Source: Symsagittifera roscoffensis
Lineage: Eukaryota; Xenacoelomorpha; Acoela; Convolutidae
DNA: 64,000 nucleotides
Assembly (NCBI RefSeq): GCF_963678635.1
Contig: NC_087064.1
Coordinates: 622,001-686,000, forward strand
Direction of reading: 5' to 3'
The notes beneath the pieces were generated by a model. That model had not been told where the DNA came from. It saw only the letters and a program-made list of their open reading frames with translations, and did no database searches. The position numbers and the translations under genes were made by a program. Shown piece by piece: positions 41,885-56,400 of the stretch. Every line of letters begins with the position of its first letter. Positions within the stretch are counted from its first letter, which is position 1.

Positions 41885-42294
41885 TGGAACCTGATCTAAA
41901 CTACATTTTATGATTGGATAAATTAGATATTTTACCAATGTAAAGTATTTAATATTAACCAATCATGATCCATCTAACTAACAATCCACTTATTTGTAAG
42001 TGCTGAAATTACTTGTAATTTCAGCACCAGAGAGATTTGAATTTAACTTAGAAATTAGTTGAACTCTCCCGAGTACTTCAGCAGCCGCAATAAACCAGTA
42101 TACCCTAGATCTATTGAGCCTAGCAGAGACTAGTTAAACAACCTGAGACTAGATAGTATAAGAGTAAGATTAGGATCGGTATTAGACTAAGAAGTTGCAC
42201 GAATCTATCCGGCCGAAAATAAGATAGCGTGACGAGCAGACGGTGTACCCTATCCGAAATTACTCTATGAGTTATACACTTCGGTCCTAACTCA
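41885..42294 (+). repeat. 3' LTR of element 2
   Basis: 410 bp, followed directly by the CTGA target duplication. Confidence 0.95.
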
Positions 42295-42298
42295 CTGA

Positions 42299-42603
42299 AG
42301 TTGTCTTGATAAAACTCTGTACTTTTATTGAGTGTGGAGAGGTTTTTTTCAAAGAATGACAAAACTTTTTGTTCCGACTTTCAAAACGAAAGTAACGGAA
42401 TATTTGTGCTCGGGGTGGATTTTTTTTCTTCAGACAAATTTCGACTTTTCAACTAGCCATTTTTGACGGAATTTTTTTGCGAAAGATACTGTTGTCTTGA
42501 GCTTAAATTTGAAAAGATATATCGTCTGTGATCATTTTTCGTAAAGTTGTGGGGGTTTAAAACCTGCCGTTTTGGCCAATTTGGGACAATTAATGCGCAA
42601 TTA
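42299..42603. other. Unique sequence between element 2 and the satellite
   Basis: No ORF of note. The stretch 42490-42600 resembles 26715-26815 (shared TCTTGAGCTT, a GTTTAAAA-type box and CAATTAA boxes), a diverged repeat seen on both sides of element 2. Confidence 0.4.
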
Positions 42604-45600
42604 GTTTTATGATAAAAGGATGGAGACACATTGGAAAAATTCTCACTTTTTCCACTCCTACACTTGCTGCAAAATAGGGGTGCTTTTTTCTTAATTACTC
42701 ATTAGCTCAAGATAAAAAAGAAGGAGACAGATTGGAAAATTTCCAGTTCTTTCTCATTCTTACACTTGCCGCAACAATGGGCTGCTTTTTTCTTAATTAC
42801 TCATAAGTTCTATGATGAAAGGGTGGAGACAGATTGGAAAGTTTCTCCCTCTTTCTCACTCTTACACTCGCCGCAATAAAGGGTGTTTTTCTTAATTACT
42901 CATTAACTCTATGATGAAAGGATGGAGACAGATTGGAAAGTTTCTCCCTTTTTCCACTCCTACACTCGCTGCAACATAGAGGTGCTTTTTTCTTAATTAC
43001 TCATTAGCTCAAGATAAAAAGAAGGAGACAGATTGGAAAATTTCCAGCTCTTTCTCATTCTTACACTTGCCGCAACAATGGGCTGCTTTTTTCCTAACTA
43101 ATCATAAGTTCTATGATGAAAGGGTGGAGACAGATTGGAAAGTTTCTCCCTCTTTCTCACTCTTACACTCGCCGCAACAAAGGGTGTTTTTCTTAATTAC
43201 TCGTTAATTCTATGATAAAAGGGTGAAGACAGATTAAAACGTTTCTCTCTATTTCTCACTCTTACATTCGCCGCAACACTGAGGTGCATTTTTTCTTAAT
43301 TAATCAATAGTTCTATGATAAAGTGATGGAGACAGATTGAAAAGTTTCTCCCTCATTCTCACTCTTACATTCGCCGCAACATAAGGGTGCTTTTTCTATA
43401 TTAATCATAAGTTCTATGATGAAAGAGACAGATTGGAAAGTTTCTATCTCCTTCTCATTCTTACACTTGCCGCAACAATGAGGTGCTTTTTCATAACATC
43501 ATTAGTTCTAAATAAAAGGATAAAGACAAAATGGAAAGATTCTCTCTCCTTCTCACTCTTACATTCGCCGCAACATAGGGGTACAATTTCCTAATTAATC
43601 TTTAGTTTTATGATAAAATGACGGAGACAGATTGGAAAGTTTCTCCCTTTTTCCACTCCTACACTCGCTGCAACATAGAGGTGCTTTTTTCTTAATTACT
43701 CATTAGCTCAAGATAAAAAGAAGGAGACAGATTGGAAAATTTCCAGCTTTTTCTCATTCTTACACTTGCCGCAACAATGGGCTGCTTTTTTCTTAATTAC
43801 TCATAAGTTCTATGATGAAAGGGTGGAGACAGATTGGAAAGTTTCTCCCTCTTTCTCACTCTTACACTCGCCGCAATAAAGGGTGTTTTTCTTAATTACT
43901 CATTAACTCTATGATGAAAGGATGGAGACAGATTGGAAAGTTTCTCCCTTTTTCCACTACGACACTCGCTGCAACATAGAGGTGCTTTTTTCTTAAATAC
44001 TCATTAGCTCAAGATAAAAAGAAGGAGACAGATTGGAAAATTTCCAGCTCTTTCTCATTCTTACACTTGCCGCAACAATGGGCTGCTTTTTTCCTAACTA
44101 ATCATAAGTTCTATGATGAAAGGGTGGAGACAGATTGGAAAGTTTCTCCCTCTTTCTCACTCTTACACTCGCCGCAACAAAGGGTGTTTTTCTTAATTAC
44201 TCGTTAATTCTATGATAAAAGGGTGAAGACAGATTAGAAAGTTTCTCTCTATTTCTCACTCTTACATTCGCCGCAACACTGAGGTGCATTTTTTCTTAAT
44301 TAATCAATAGTTCTATGATAAAGTGATGGAGACAGATTGAAAAGTTTCTCCCTCATTCTCACTCTTACATTCGCCGCAACATAAGGGTGCTTTTTCTATA
44401 TTAATCATAAGTTCTATGATGAAAGAGACAGATTGGAAAGTTTCTATCTCCTTCTCATTCTTACACTTGCCGCAACAATGAGGTGCTTTTTCTAATACAT
44501 CATTAGTTCTAAATAAAAGGATAAAGACAAAATGGAAAGATTCTCTCTCCTTCTCACTCTTACATTCGCCGCAACATAGGGGTACATTTTCCTAATTAAT
44601 CTTTAGTTTTATGATAAAATGACGGAGACAGATTGGAAAGTTTCTCCCTTTTTCCACTCCTACACTCGCTGCAACATAGAGGTGCTTTTTTCTTAATTAC
44701 TCATTAGCTCAAGATAAAAAGAAGGAGACAGATTGGAAAATTTCCAGCTTTTTCTCATTCTTACACTTGCCGCAACAATGGGCTGCTTTTTTCCTAACCA
44801 ATCATAAGTTCTATGATGAAAGGGTGGAGACAGATTGGAAAGTTTCTCCCTCTTTCTCACTCTTACACTCGCCGCATCAAAGGGTGTTTTTCTTAATTAC
44901 TCGTTAATTCTATGATAAAAGGGTGAAGACAGATTAGAAAGTTTCTCTCTATTTCCACTCCTACACTCGCTGCAACATAGAGGTGCTTTTTTCTTAATTA
45001 CTCATTAGCTCAAGATAAAAAGAAGGAGACAGATTGGAAAATTTCCAGCTTTTTCTCATTCTTACACTTGCCGCAACAATGGGCTGCTTTTTTCTTAATT
45101 ACTCATAAGTTCTATGATGAAAGGGTGGAGACAGATTGGAAAGTTTCTCCCTCTTTCTCACTCTTACACTCGCCGCAATAAAGGGTGTTTTTCTTAATTA
45201 CTCATTAACTCTATGATAAAAGGATGGAGACAGATTGGAAAGTTTCTCCCTTTTTCCACTCCTACACTCGCTGCAACATAGAGGTGCTTTTTTCTTAAAT
45301 ACTCATTAGCTCAAGATAAAAAGAAGGAGACAGATTGGAAAATTTCCAGCTCTTTCTCATTCTTACACTTGCCGCAACAATGGGCTGCTTTTTTCCTAAC
45401 TAATCATAAGTTCTATGATGAAAGGGTGGAGACAGATTGGAAAGTTTCTCCCTCTTTCTCACTCTTACACTCGCCGCAACAAAGGGTGTTTTTCTTAATT
45501 ACTCGTTAATTCTATGATAAAAGGGTGAAGACAGATTAGAAAGTTTCTCTCTATTTCTCACTCTTACATTCGCCGCAACACTGAGGTGCATTTTTTCTTA

Positions 45601-48600
45601 ATTAATCAATAGTTCTATGATAAAGTGATGGAGACAGATTGAAAAGTTTCTCCCTCATTCTCACTCTTACATTCGCCGCAACATAAGGGTGCTTTTTCTA
45701 TATTAATCATAAGTTCTATGATGAAAGAGACAGATTGGAAAGTTTCTATCTCCTTCTCATTCTTACACTTGCCGCAACAATGAGGTGCTTTTTCTAATAC
45801 ATCATTAGTTCTAAATAAAAGGATAAAGACAAAATGGAAAGATTCTCTCTCCTTCTCACTCTTACATTCGCCGCAACATAGGGGTACATTTTCCTAATTA
45901 ATCTTTAGTTTTATGATAAAATGACGGAGACAGATTGGAAAGTTTCTCCCTTTTTCCACTCCTACACTCGCTGCAACATAGAGGTGCTTTTTTCTTAATT
46001 ACTCATTAGCTCAAGATAAAAAGAAGGAGACAGATTGGAAAATTTCCAGCTTTTTCTCATTCTTACACTTGCCGCAACAATGGGCTGCTTTTTTCCTAAC
46101 CAATCATAAGTTCTATGATGAAAGGGTGGAGACAGATTGGAAAGTTTCTCCCTCTTTCTCACTCTTACACTCGCCGCAACAAAGGGTGTTTTTCTTAATT
46201 ACTCGTTAATTCTATGATAAAAGGGTGAAGACAGATTAGAAAGTTTCTCTCTATTTCCACTCCTACACTCGCTGCAACATAGAGGTGCTTTTTTCTTAAT
46301 TACTCATTAGCTCAAGATAAAAAGAAGGAGACAGATTGGAAAATTTCCAGCTTTTTCTCATTCTTACACTTGCCGCAACAATGGGCTGCTTTTTTCTTAA
46401 TTACTCATAAGTTCTATGATGAAAGGGTGGAGACAGATTGGAAAGTTTCTCCTTCTTTCTCACTCTTACACTCGCCGCAATAAAGGGTGTTTTTCTTAAT
46501 TACTCATTAACTCTATGATAAAAGGATGGAGACAGATTGGAAAGTTTCTCCCTTTTTCCACTCCTACACTCGCTGCAACATAGAGGTGCTTTTTTCTTAA
46601 TTACTCATTAGCTCAAGATAAAAAGAAGGAGACAGATTGGAAAATTTCCAGCTCTTTCTCATTCTTACACTTGCCGCAACAATGGGCTGCTTTTTTCCTA
46701 ACTAATCATAAGTTCTATGATGAAAGGGTGGAGACAGATTGGAAAGTTTCTCCCTCTTTCTCACTCTTACACTCGCCGCAACAAAGGGTGTTTTTCTTAA
46801 TTACTCGTTAATTCTATGATAAAAGGGTGAAGACAGATTAGAAAGTTTCTCTCTATTTCTCACTCTTACATTCGCCGCAACACTGAGGTGCATTTTTTCT
46901 TAATTAATCAATAGTTCTATGATAAAGTGATGGAGACAGATTGAAAAGTTTCTCCCTCATTCTCACTCCTACATTCGCCGCAACATAAGGGTGCTTTTTC
47001 TATATTAATCATAAGTTCTATGATGAAAGAGACAGATTGGAAAGTTTCTATCTCCTTCTCATTCTTACACTTGCCGCAACAATGAGGTGCTTTTTCTAAT
47101 ACATCATTAGTTCTAAATAAAAGGATAAAGACAAAATGGAAAGATTCTCTCTCCTTCTCACTCTTACATTCGCCGCAACATAGGGGTACATTTTCCTAAT
47201 TAATCTTTAGTTTTATGATAAAATGATGGAGACAGATTAGAAAATTTCCAGCTTTTTCTCATTCTTACACTTGCCGCAACAATGAGGTGCTTTTTCCTAA
47301 TTACTCGTTAGTTCAATGATAAAAGGATAAACACCGATTGGAAAGTTTCTCCCTCTTTCTCACTCTTACATTCGCCGTAACAATGATGTGCTTTTTTCAT
47401 AATTACTTATTAATTCTATGATAAAAGGATGGAGACAGATTGAAAAATTTCTCCCTACTACTCACTCTTACATTCGCCGCACTATAGGGGTGCTTTTTCT
47501 TAATTAATCATTAATTCTATGATAAAAGGATGGAGAGAGATTGGAAAATTTCTAGCTCTATCTCATTCTTACCTTTGCCGCAACAGTTAGGTGCTTTTTT
47601 TCTTAATTATTCATAAGTTCTATGACAAAAGGATGGAGACAGATCGGAAAAATCCTATCTCAGTCTCCTTCTTACACTTGCTGCAACATTGATCTGCTTT
47701 TTTCTTAATTACTCAATAGTTCTATGATAAAAGAATGAAGACAGATTGGAAAACCTTCCATTTGTTTCTCACTCTTACATTCGCCGCAACTTAAGTGTGC
47801 TTTTTCCTAATTTATCATTAGTTCTATGATAAAAGGATGGAGAAGATTGAGAATTTTTTGCCTCTTTTCCACTAATACACTCGCTGCAATGTAGGGGTGC
47901 TTTTTCTTTATCACTCATTAGCTCAAGATAAAAAGAAGGAGACAGATTGGAAAATTTCCAGCTTTTTCTCATTCTTACACTTGCCGCAACAATGGGCTGC
48001 TTTTTTCTTAATTACTCATAAGTTCTATGATGAAAGGGTGGAGACAGATTGGAAAGTTTCTCCTTCTTTCTCACTCTTACACTCGCCGCAATAAAGGGTG
48101 TTTTTCTTAATTACTCATTAACTCTATGATAAAAGGATGGAGACAGATTGGAAAGTTTCTCCCTTTTTCCACTCCTACACTCGCTGCAACATAGAGGTGC
48201 TTTTTTCTTAATTACTCATTAGCTCAAGATAAAAAGAAGGAGACAGATTGGAAAATTTCCAGCTCTTTCTCATTCTTACACTTGCCGCAACAATGGGCTG
48301 CTTTTTTCCTAACTAATCATAAGTTCTATGATGAAAGGGTGGAGACAGATTGGAAAGTTTCTCCCTCTTTCTCACTCTTACACTCGCCGCAACAAAGGGT
48401 GTTTTTCTTAATTACTCGTTAATTCTATGATAAAAGGGTGAAGACAGATTAGAAAGTTTCTCTCTATTTCTCACTCTTACATTCGCCGCAACACTGAGGT
48501 GCATTTTTTCTTAATTAATCAATAGTTCTATGATAAAGTGATGGAGACAGATTGAAAAGTTTCTCCCTCATTCTCACTCCTACATTCGCCGCAACATAAG

Positions 48601-51600
48601 GGTGCTTTTTCTATATTAATCATAAGTTCTATGATGAAAGAGACAGATTGGAAAGTTTCTATCTCCTTCTCATTCTTACACTTGCCGCAACAATGAGGTG
48701 CTTTTTCTAATACATCATTAGTTCTAAATAAAAGGATAAAGACAAAATGGAAAGATTCTCTCTCCTTCTCACTCTTACATTCGCCGCAACATAGGGGTAC
48801 ATTTTCCTAATTAATCTTTAGTTTTATGATAAAATGATGGAGACAGATTAGAAAATTTCCAGCTTTTTCTCATTCTTACACTTGCCGCAACAATGAGGTG
48901 CTTTTTCCTAATTACTCGTTAGTTCAATGATAAAAGGATAAACACCGATTGGAAAGTTTCTCCCTCTTTCTCACTCTTACATTCGCCGTAACAATGATGT
49001 GCTTTTTTCATAATTACTTATTAATTCTATGATAAAAGGATGGAGACAGATTGAAAAATTTCTCCCTACTACTCACTCTTACATTCGCCGCACTATAGGG
49101 GTGCTTTTTCTTAATTAATCATTAATTCTATGATAAAAGGATGGAGAGAGATTGGAAAATTTCTAGCTCTATCTCATTCTTACCTTTGCCGCAACAGTTA
49201 GGTGCTTTTTTTCTTAATTATTCATAAGTTCTATGACAAAAGGATGGAGACAGATCGGAAAAATCCTATCTCAGTCTCCTTCTTACACTTGCTGCAACAT
49301 TGATCTGCTTTTTTCTTAATTACTCAATAGTTCTATGATAAAAGAATGAAGACAGATTGGAAAACCTTCCATTTGTTTCTCACTCTTACATTCGCCGCAA
49401 CTTAAGTGTGCTTTTTCCTAATTTATCATTAGTTCTATGATAAAAGGATGGAGAAGATTGAGAATTTTTTGCCTCTTTTCCACTAATACACTCGCTGCAA
49501 TGTAGGGGTGCTTTTTCTTTATCACTCATTAGTTCAAGATAAAAAACATGAAGATTGGCAATTTTCTACCTCTTTCACATTCTTACACTTGCCGCAACAA
49601 TGAGGTGCTTTTTTCTTAATTACTCATTAGTTCTATGATAAAAGGATGGAGACATATTGGAAAACTTCTCCTTCCTTCTCACTCTTACATTCGCCGCAAT
49701 TTAGGGGTGCATTTTCTGATTTAATCTTTAATTCTATGTTAAAAGGATGGAGACCGATTTGAAATTTGTATCTCTTTCTCAATCTTACACTTGCCGCAAC
49801 ACTGAGGTGCTTTTTTCCTAGTTACTCGTTAGTTCAATGATAAAAGGATGGACACCGATTGGAAAGTTTCTCCCTCTTTCTCACTCTTTCATTCGCCGCA
49901 ACAGTGAGGTGCTTTTTTCAGAATTACTCATTAGTTCTATGATAAAAGGGTAGAGACAGATTGGAAAATTTCTCCCTCCTTCTCACTCTTACATTCGCCG
50001 ATTATTATTAGTTCCATGATAATTAAGAAAAAGCAACATAGGGGTGCTTTTTCTTAATTAATCATTAGTTCTATGTTAAAAGGATGGAGACAGATTGGAA
50101 AACTTCCCCCTCCTTCTCACTCTTACAATCGCCGCAACGTAGGGGTGCTTTTTCTTAATTAATTATTAGTTCCATGATAAAATGATTGAGACAGATTGGA
50201 AATTTTCTACCTCTTTCTCATTCTTACACTTGCCGCAACAATGAGGTGCTTTTTTCTTAGTTACTCATTAGTTCTATGTTAAAAGGATGGAGACAGATTG
50301 GAAAACTTCCCCCTCCTTCTCACTCTTACAATCGCCGCAACGTAGGGGTGCTTTTTCTTAATTAATTATTAGTTCCATGATAAAATGATTGAGACAGATT
50401 GGAAATTTTCTACCTCTTTCTCATTCTTACACTTGCCGCAACAATGAGGTGCTTTTTTCTTAGTTTTTCATTAGTTCTATGTTAAAAGGATGGAGACAGA
50501 TTGGAAAACTTCCCCCTCCTTCTCACTCTTACAATCGCCGCAACGTAGGGGTGCTTTTTCTTAATTAATTATTAGTTCCATGATAAAATGATTGAGACAG
50601 ATTGGAAATTTTCTACCTCTTTCTCAATCTTACACTTGCCGCAACACTGAGGTGCTTTTTTCCTAGTTACTCGTTAGTTCAATGATAAAAGGACGGACAC
50701 CGATTGGAAAGTTTCTCCCTCTTTCTCACTCTTTCATTCGCCGCAACAATGAGGTGCTTTTTTCAGAATTACTAATTAGTTCTATGATAAAAGGATAGAG
50801 ACAGATTGGAAAATTTCTCCCTCCTTCTCACTCTTACATTCGCCGCAACATAGGGGTGCTTTTTCTTAGTTAATCATTAGTTCTATGATAAAATGATGGA
50901 GACAGATTGGAAATTTTCTACCTCTTTCTCATTCTTACACTTGCCGCAACAATGAGGTGCTTTTTTCTTAGTTACTCATTAGTTCTATGTTAAAAGGATG
51001 GAGACAGATTGGAAAACTTCCCCCTCCTTCTCACTCTTACAATCGCCGCAACGTAGGGGTGCTTTTTCTTAATTAATTATTAGTTCCATGATAAAATGAT
51101 TGAGACAGATTGGAAAATTTCTACCTCTTTCTCATTCTTACACTTGTCGCAACAATGAGGTGCTTTTTTTTCTAATTACTCGTTAGTTCTATGATAAAAC
51201 GATGGAGACAGATTGGAAAGTTTCTCCTTCTTTTCCACTCCTACACTCACCGCAATATAGGGGTGCTTTTTCTTAATTACTCATTAGTTCAAGATAAAAA
51301 AGGTGGAGACAGATTAGAAAACTTCCAGCTTTTTCTCATTCTTACATTTGCCACAACAGTGAGCTGCTTCTTCCTAATTACTCGTTAGTTCAATGATAAA
51401 GGATGGACACCGATTGGATAGTTTCTCTCGTTTTCTCACTCTTACTTTCGCCGCAACAATTAGGTGCTTTTTTTCATAATTACTCATTAGTTCTATGATA
51501 AAACGATGGAGACAGATCGGAATGTTTCTCCCTCCTTCTCACTCTTATTTTTGCCGCAACATAGGGGTGGTTTTTCTTAATTAAGCATTAGTTTACTGAT

Positions 51601-53409
51601 AAAACGATGAAAACAGATTGGAAAATTTCTCCCTCTCTTCCACTCCTACACTCGTCGCAATATAAGGGTGCTTTTTCTTGATTACTCATTAGTTCAAGAT
51701 AAAAAAGATGGAGACAGATTAGAAAATTTCCAGCTTTCTCTCATTCTTACACTTGCCGCAACAATGAGGTGCTTCTTCCTAATTACTCGTTAGTTCAATG
51801 ATAAAAGGATGGACACCGATTGGAAAATTTCTCTCGTTTTCTCACTCTTACATTCGCCGCAACAATTAGGTGCTTTTTTTCGTAATTGCTCATTAGTTCT
51901 ATGATAAAAAGATGGAGACAGATCGGAGTGTTTCTCGCTCCTTCTCACTCTTACATTCGCCGCAACATAGGGGTGGTTTTTCTTAATTAATTATTAGTTT
52001 CATGGTAAAACGATGAAAACAGATTGGAAAGTTTCTCCCTCTTTTCCACTCCTACACTCGTCGCAATATAAGGGTGCTTTTTCTTAATTACTCATTAAAT
52101 CAAGATAAAAAAGATGGAGACAGATTAGAAAATTTCCAGCTTTTCCGCATTCTTACACTTGCCGCAACAATGAGGTGCTTTTTCCTAAATACTCGTTAGT
52201 TCAATGATAAAAGGATGATGGACACCGATTGGAAAGTTTCTCCCTCCTTCTCACTCTTACATTCGCCGCAACAAAGGGGTGCTTTTTCTTAAATAATCAT
52301 TAGTTCCATGATAAAATGATGAAGACTTATTGGAAAGTTTCTCCCTCTTTTCCACTTCTGCACTCGCCGCAATTTAGGGGTGCATTTTCTTAATTACTCA
52401 TTAGTTCAAGATAAAAAAGATGGTACAGATTAGAAAATTTACAGCTTTTTCTCATTCTTACACTTGCCGCTACAATGAGGTGCTTTTTCCTAATTACTCG
52501 TTAGTTCAATGATAAAATTATGGACACTGATTGGAAAAATTCTCTCGTTTTCTCATTTTTACATTCGCCGCAATAATTAGGTGCTTTTTAATAATTACTC
52601 ATTAGTTCTATGTTAAAACGATGGAGACAGATCGGAATGTTTCTCCCTCCTTCTCACTCTTACATTTGCCGCAACATAGGGGTGGTTTTTCTTAATTAAT
52701 CATTAGTTTCATGATGAAACGAGGAAAACAGATTGGAAAGTTTCTCCCTCTATTCCACTCATACACTCGTCCCGATGTAAGGGTGCTTTTTCTTGATTAC
52801 TCATTAGCTCAAGATAAAAAAGATAGAGACAGATTAGAAAATTTCCAGCTTTTTCTCATTCTTAGACTTGCCGCAACAATGAGGTGCTTTTTCCTAATTA
52901 CTCATTAGTTCAATGATAAAAGGATGGACACCGATTGGAAAATTTCTCCCTCTTTCTTACTCTTACATTCGCCGCAACAATGAGGTGCTTTTTTCGAAAT
53001 TACCCATTAGTTCTATGATGAACGATATAGACAGATCGGAATGTTCTCCCTCCTCCTCACTCTTACATTCGCCGCAACATAGGGATGCTTTTTCTTAACT
53101 AATCATTAGTTCCATGATAAAATGATGGAGACATATTGGAATGTTTCTCCCTCCTTTCCACTCCTACACTCGCCGCAATATAGGGCCGCCTTTTCTTATT
53201 TACTCATTAGTTCAAGATAAAAAGATGGAGACAGGTTGGAAAATTTCTACTTCTTTTTCATTCTTACACTTTTTGCCACAATGATGTGCTTTTTCTTAGT
53301 TGTTCAATAGTTCAAGATAAAAAGATGGAGACAGATTGGAAAATTTCTACCTCTTCCTCATTCTTACACTTGTCGCAACAATGAGGTGCTTTTTTTCTAA
53401 TTACTCGTA
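42604..53409. repeat. 100-bp satellite array with higher-order repeats (left part)
   Basis: Tandem monomers of about 100 bp. The consensus includes GGAGACAGATTGGAAA, TTCTCACTCTTACATTCGCC, GCAACATAGGGGTGC and TTAATTACTCATTAGTTC. At least three monomer types alternate (ATTCGCCGCAACATAGGGG, CTTGCCGCAACAATGAGG, CTCGCCGCAATATAGGGG). Higher-order blocks are visible: the marker GACGGAGACAG recurs at 43620, 44621 and 45923 (1001 and 1302 bp, or 10 and 13 monomers), and a 1611-bp block (16 monomers) at about 46310-47920 is repeated at about 47921-49531. Homogeneity is highest before 49.5 kb. Short ORFs here are repeat artefacts. Confidence 0.95.
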
Positions 53410-53422
53410 AGTTCTATCATAA

Positions 53423-56400
53423 GTTCCTCCCACTGCTCCCAACTGTTCAAGGCCAGGGCAATGCTTCTGACTTTATCAAATCATTAGAATTGATTCAAAT
53501 GAAATGAAAGTCACCACCGGGAACCCGTTCTACCTTTACGAGGTAGCAGTGGTGGTCATGACGCTACAATCTGCACAATTTTGCCTATTGATTGTACGCA
53601 CCGCGACGACGCCAACATGACTTGGCGGCCTGGGCATTGGCCTTGCTTTCACCCAGGAGTATCGGCGCTTCACATAACAGTGATTGATCATTGACTTTCT
53701 AACCGAGCATCGGTAGGAGCAGAGCGGACACTTTAGCACCTCGTCACCTGTGCTAGTGTCTTGGTTTGATGCGAAGGATGGCCGACTCAGTTGCGGTGCG
53801 GTGCTGAGACGGTCGACTCTGATGCGCTGATCAGTTTCACATGCGGGTGGCAGTTTTGCATGTGCTTTGTCCAACCGCTGACATAGACACAAGTCTTGTT
53901 ACAGTCGGACAGAGGGCAGTCGAATTTACCCTTTTTGGACCCCCCGTCGCTGGGCTGCTGGGGGATCTCTGCAGTTCCTTCAATTCCTTTAATAGTTACA
54001 GATCTTTCAATTCCCTTAGTTACAGTTCTTTCAATTCCTTTAGTTACAGTTCTTTCATTTCCTTTAGTTTCAATTTCACTACTAGCGGAGGTCTGGACCG
54101 AGGGTGAATGATTGTCTCTGAGATGCCTATACATCTCTTTTTTGCTATGAAACATTCTACCACAGTTTTCATTAGCACAGATAGCATTTGCTTTAAAATC
54201 CCCACCGTCTGTGAACTTAAGTTTGGTTGTCGGATTATGCAACCAGTTATCCTGGTCGCACTTGGTCTTGAGCCCGTGGTTGTCAAGATCAGCCCTGAGC
54301 TGCCTAACCCAACCTTTTTGCCAAACTTTAGCACCTTCAAGTAGTTCATTCAATTCAAGCTATCGACCCCGATGTTTTTAAAGGAAGCATACAGTTGTAC
54401 CCTTCTCCTGCATAGTTGGTGAGCGACTGGCGTTGTTTGTACTTTTTCATTCAAATCCTTTAGTTTCATTCCATTTCTGGTTTCAAGCCTGAGACAAATT
54501 CTTTTAGCGCGGTGTATAACCGCTTCTAATCTACCAAGATCTACGCATCTGATGACAAGGGTCTCTAAGCCGTATAGCAGGGCAGAATTTGGGAATGTCT
54601 CAATGAGGAGACCCTTGTTCCTTAGTGTCAACCTTTTAGACACCAAGGCCGGTCTAAGACGTAACATTGCTATTCTTGTCTTAGAGATGCGAGCGCTTAT
54701 AGCCTTGTCAGCGCTCCCATCAGATGCTATGATGCTGCCGAGGTACTCAAAGTGATTGACCTGTTCAACCTGTTCACTGAGTACATTGATAGGGACATTA
54801 GTATTGTTTTTGGTGTTGATTACAATACTTTTAGTTTTCTCGACAGAGATTTCTAATTGAGCCAATCCAAAAGTTTTAATCATCTCATTCAGCGACTTGG
54901 TAGCATTTGCCTGGTTGTCAGAGATCAAAGCCAGTTCATCAGCGTATGCAAAGTTTCTTTTCTCTCCGCTGGTCTTACTTAGGAGGAAGTCAAAAAGGAT
55001 GATAAACAACAATGGGCCTAAAACGCACCCTTGCATCACCCCTAGGTTAACTACAAAGGTGTTATCCTTATCAAGCTTGTCGATGGGTTTGGTGTGGAGC
55101 GCTTCAATCAAACTGATGATATCTCCTGGGATTCCAAAATTCCTTAGGGCAATAAACAGCACTTCCCTATCAATTGAACCAAAAGTCTTCTTCAGGTCGA
55201 TGAAAGTCATACAAAGAGGTTGCTGGTTCTCAACCCTTCTTTGCAGCAAATATCTAATTGCCAAGATAGCTTGTCCCGTTGACTTGTGGCTTCGGAACCC
55301 AATGATAAGGTGAGATCTTGGGCAGCTGCTTATTCACCCTATTTGCAATTATTTTTGCCAACACTTTGCCAACTTGTTCAAGAAAGAAAATGCTGCGGTA
55401 ATTGCTCGATTCTGCCCTGCTTTCTTTCTTGAACAGATTGAGTACTACTGCGTCCCTCCAACTTTGGGGAACTCTCCCCGGATCAAGCCAGATATCAGTG
55501 AAAATTCTTGTGAGAGGCTTGAAAATATTCTTCTCGAGCAACTTAAGAAGGTCACTGGTGATCTGACTCTCACCGGGAGCCTTGCCCGTGTTAACTTCTC
55601 TCAAGGCTTGTAGTACCTCTGCTCCTTTAGGAGGTCCACTATCCGCAACTGGAAGTGACCTTCCAACAAACTTTTCACTCGCCGGTCTGTTCGTGAATAG
55701 ATTCTCATAATGCCTTTGAAACTTCACATTACTGACTTCACCTATGCTGCTTCTCTCCAACCAACTCTTTAAACCATGTCTCTTTCAAATCCTTAAACGC
55801 TTCACGCGTTTGTCCGATGACGTGCTTTTCTTGGAATCCTTCCAGGCCACTCTCTAACATCTCATTTTGAGCAATTTTTCTCAACTTGTTGCACTTCAAT
55901 TTTAGCTTTTTCCTTGCAGCAACCAATTCGTCAGCGGTTCTGTTGTTTAGAACTTGACTGTGTACACTTCTCCTTTCTTTAAAAACCGAACGTTTTCAGT
56001 AGTTAAGTACTCAAAGTAAGTACCTTCTTTTTCCTCAGGTTCCAAAACCGGTAACCTGGCATGGGCATTGCACACTAACTCCTTAAGAGTTCTATTGAAG
56101 CTCTCAATAGAGTCAGTGTGGGACAAGCGGTTATCTGATGTTAGGAACGAGCGAGCTTGGGCAGATTTTAGACAGGTATTGATTTTGGACCGCAGTTCAG
56201 GAGACTTCCTTTTTAAGCTTTTTCTGAGGAGGCCTTCGCCGTCAAACGTCATTTTGCCTGGATCTTTCGGGGGTAAGATCACGCCAACAAGTTTAGCATG
56301 ATCGGAGTGATGCCCGGTACTACCTCCCCAACTAGCTCTCAGATCTCTCCAGACCGTGTTCCGATCGGACAAGATATAATCGATGACTGCACCTGAGCCT

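Larger units (their letters stand above)
27436..42294 (+). mobile_element. Element 2: internally deleted, decayed copy (14.9 kb)
   Basis: Same family and orientation as element 1, with target duplication CTGA (27432-27435 and 42295-42298). Its LTRs differ from each other at 1 of 410 positions. About 4.1 kb of gag-pol (capsid, zinc knuckle, protease and the start of RT) is missing, and there are further stops and frameshifts in pol, env and ORF7. Near-identical LTRs beside a heavily damaged interior suggest either very recent damage or mobilisation in trans of an already defective RNA. Confidence 0.93.
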
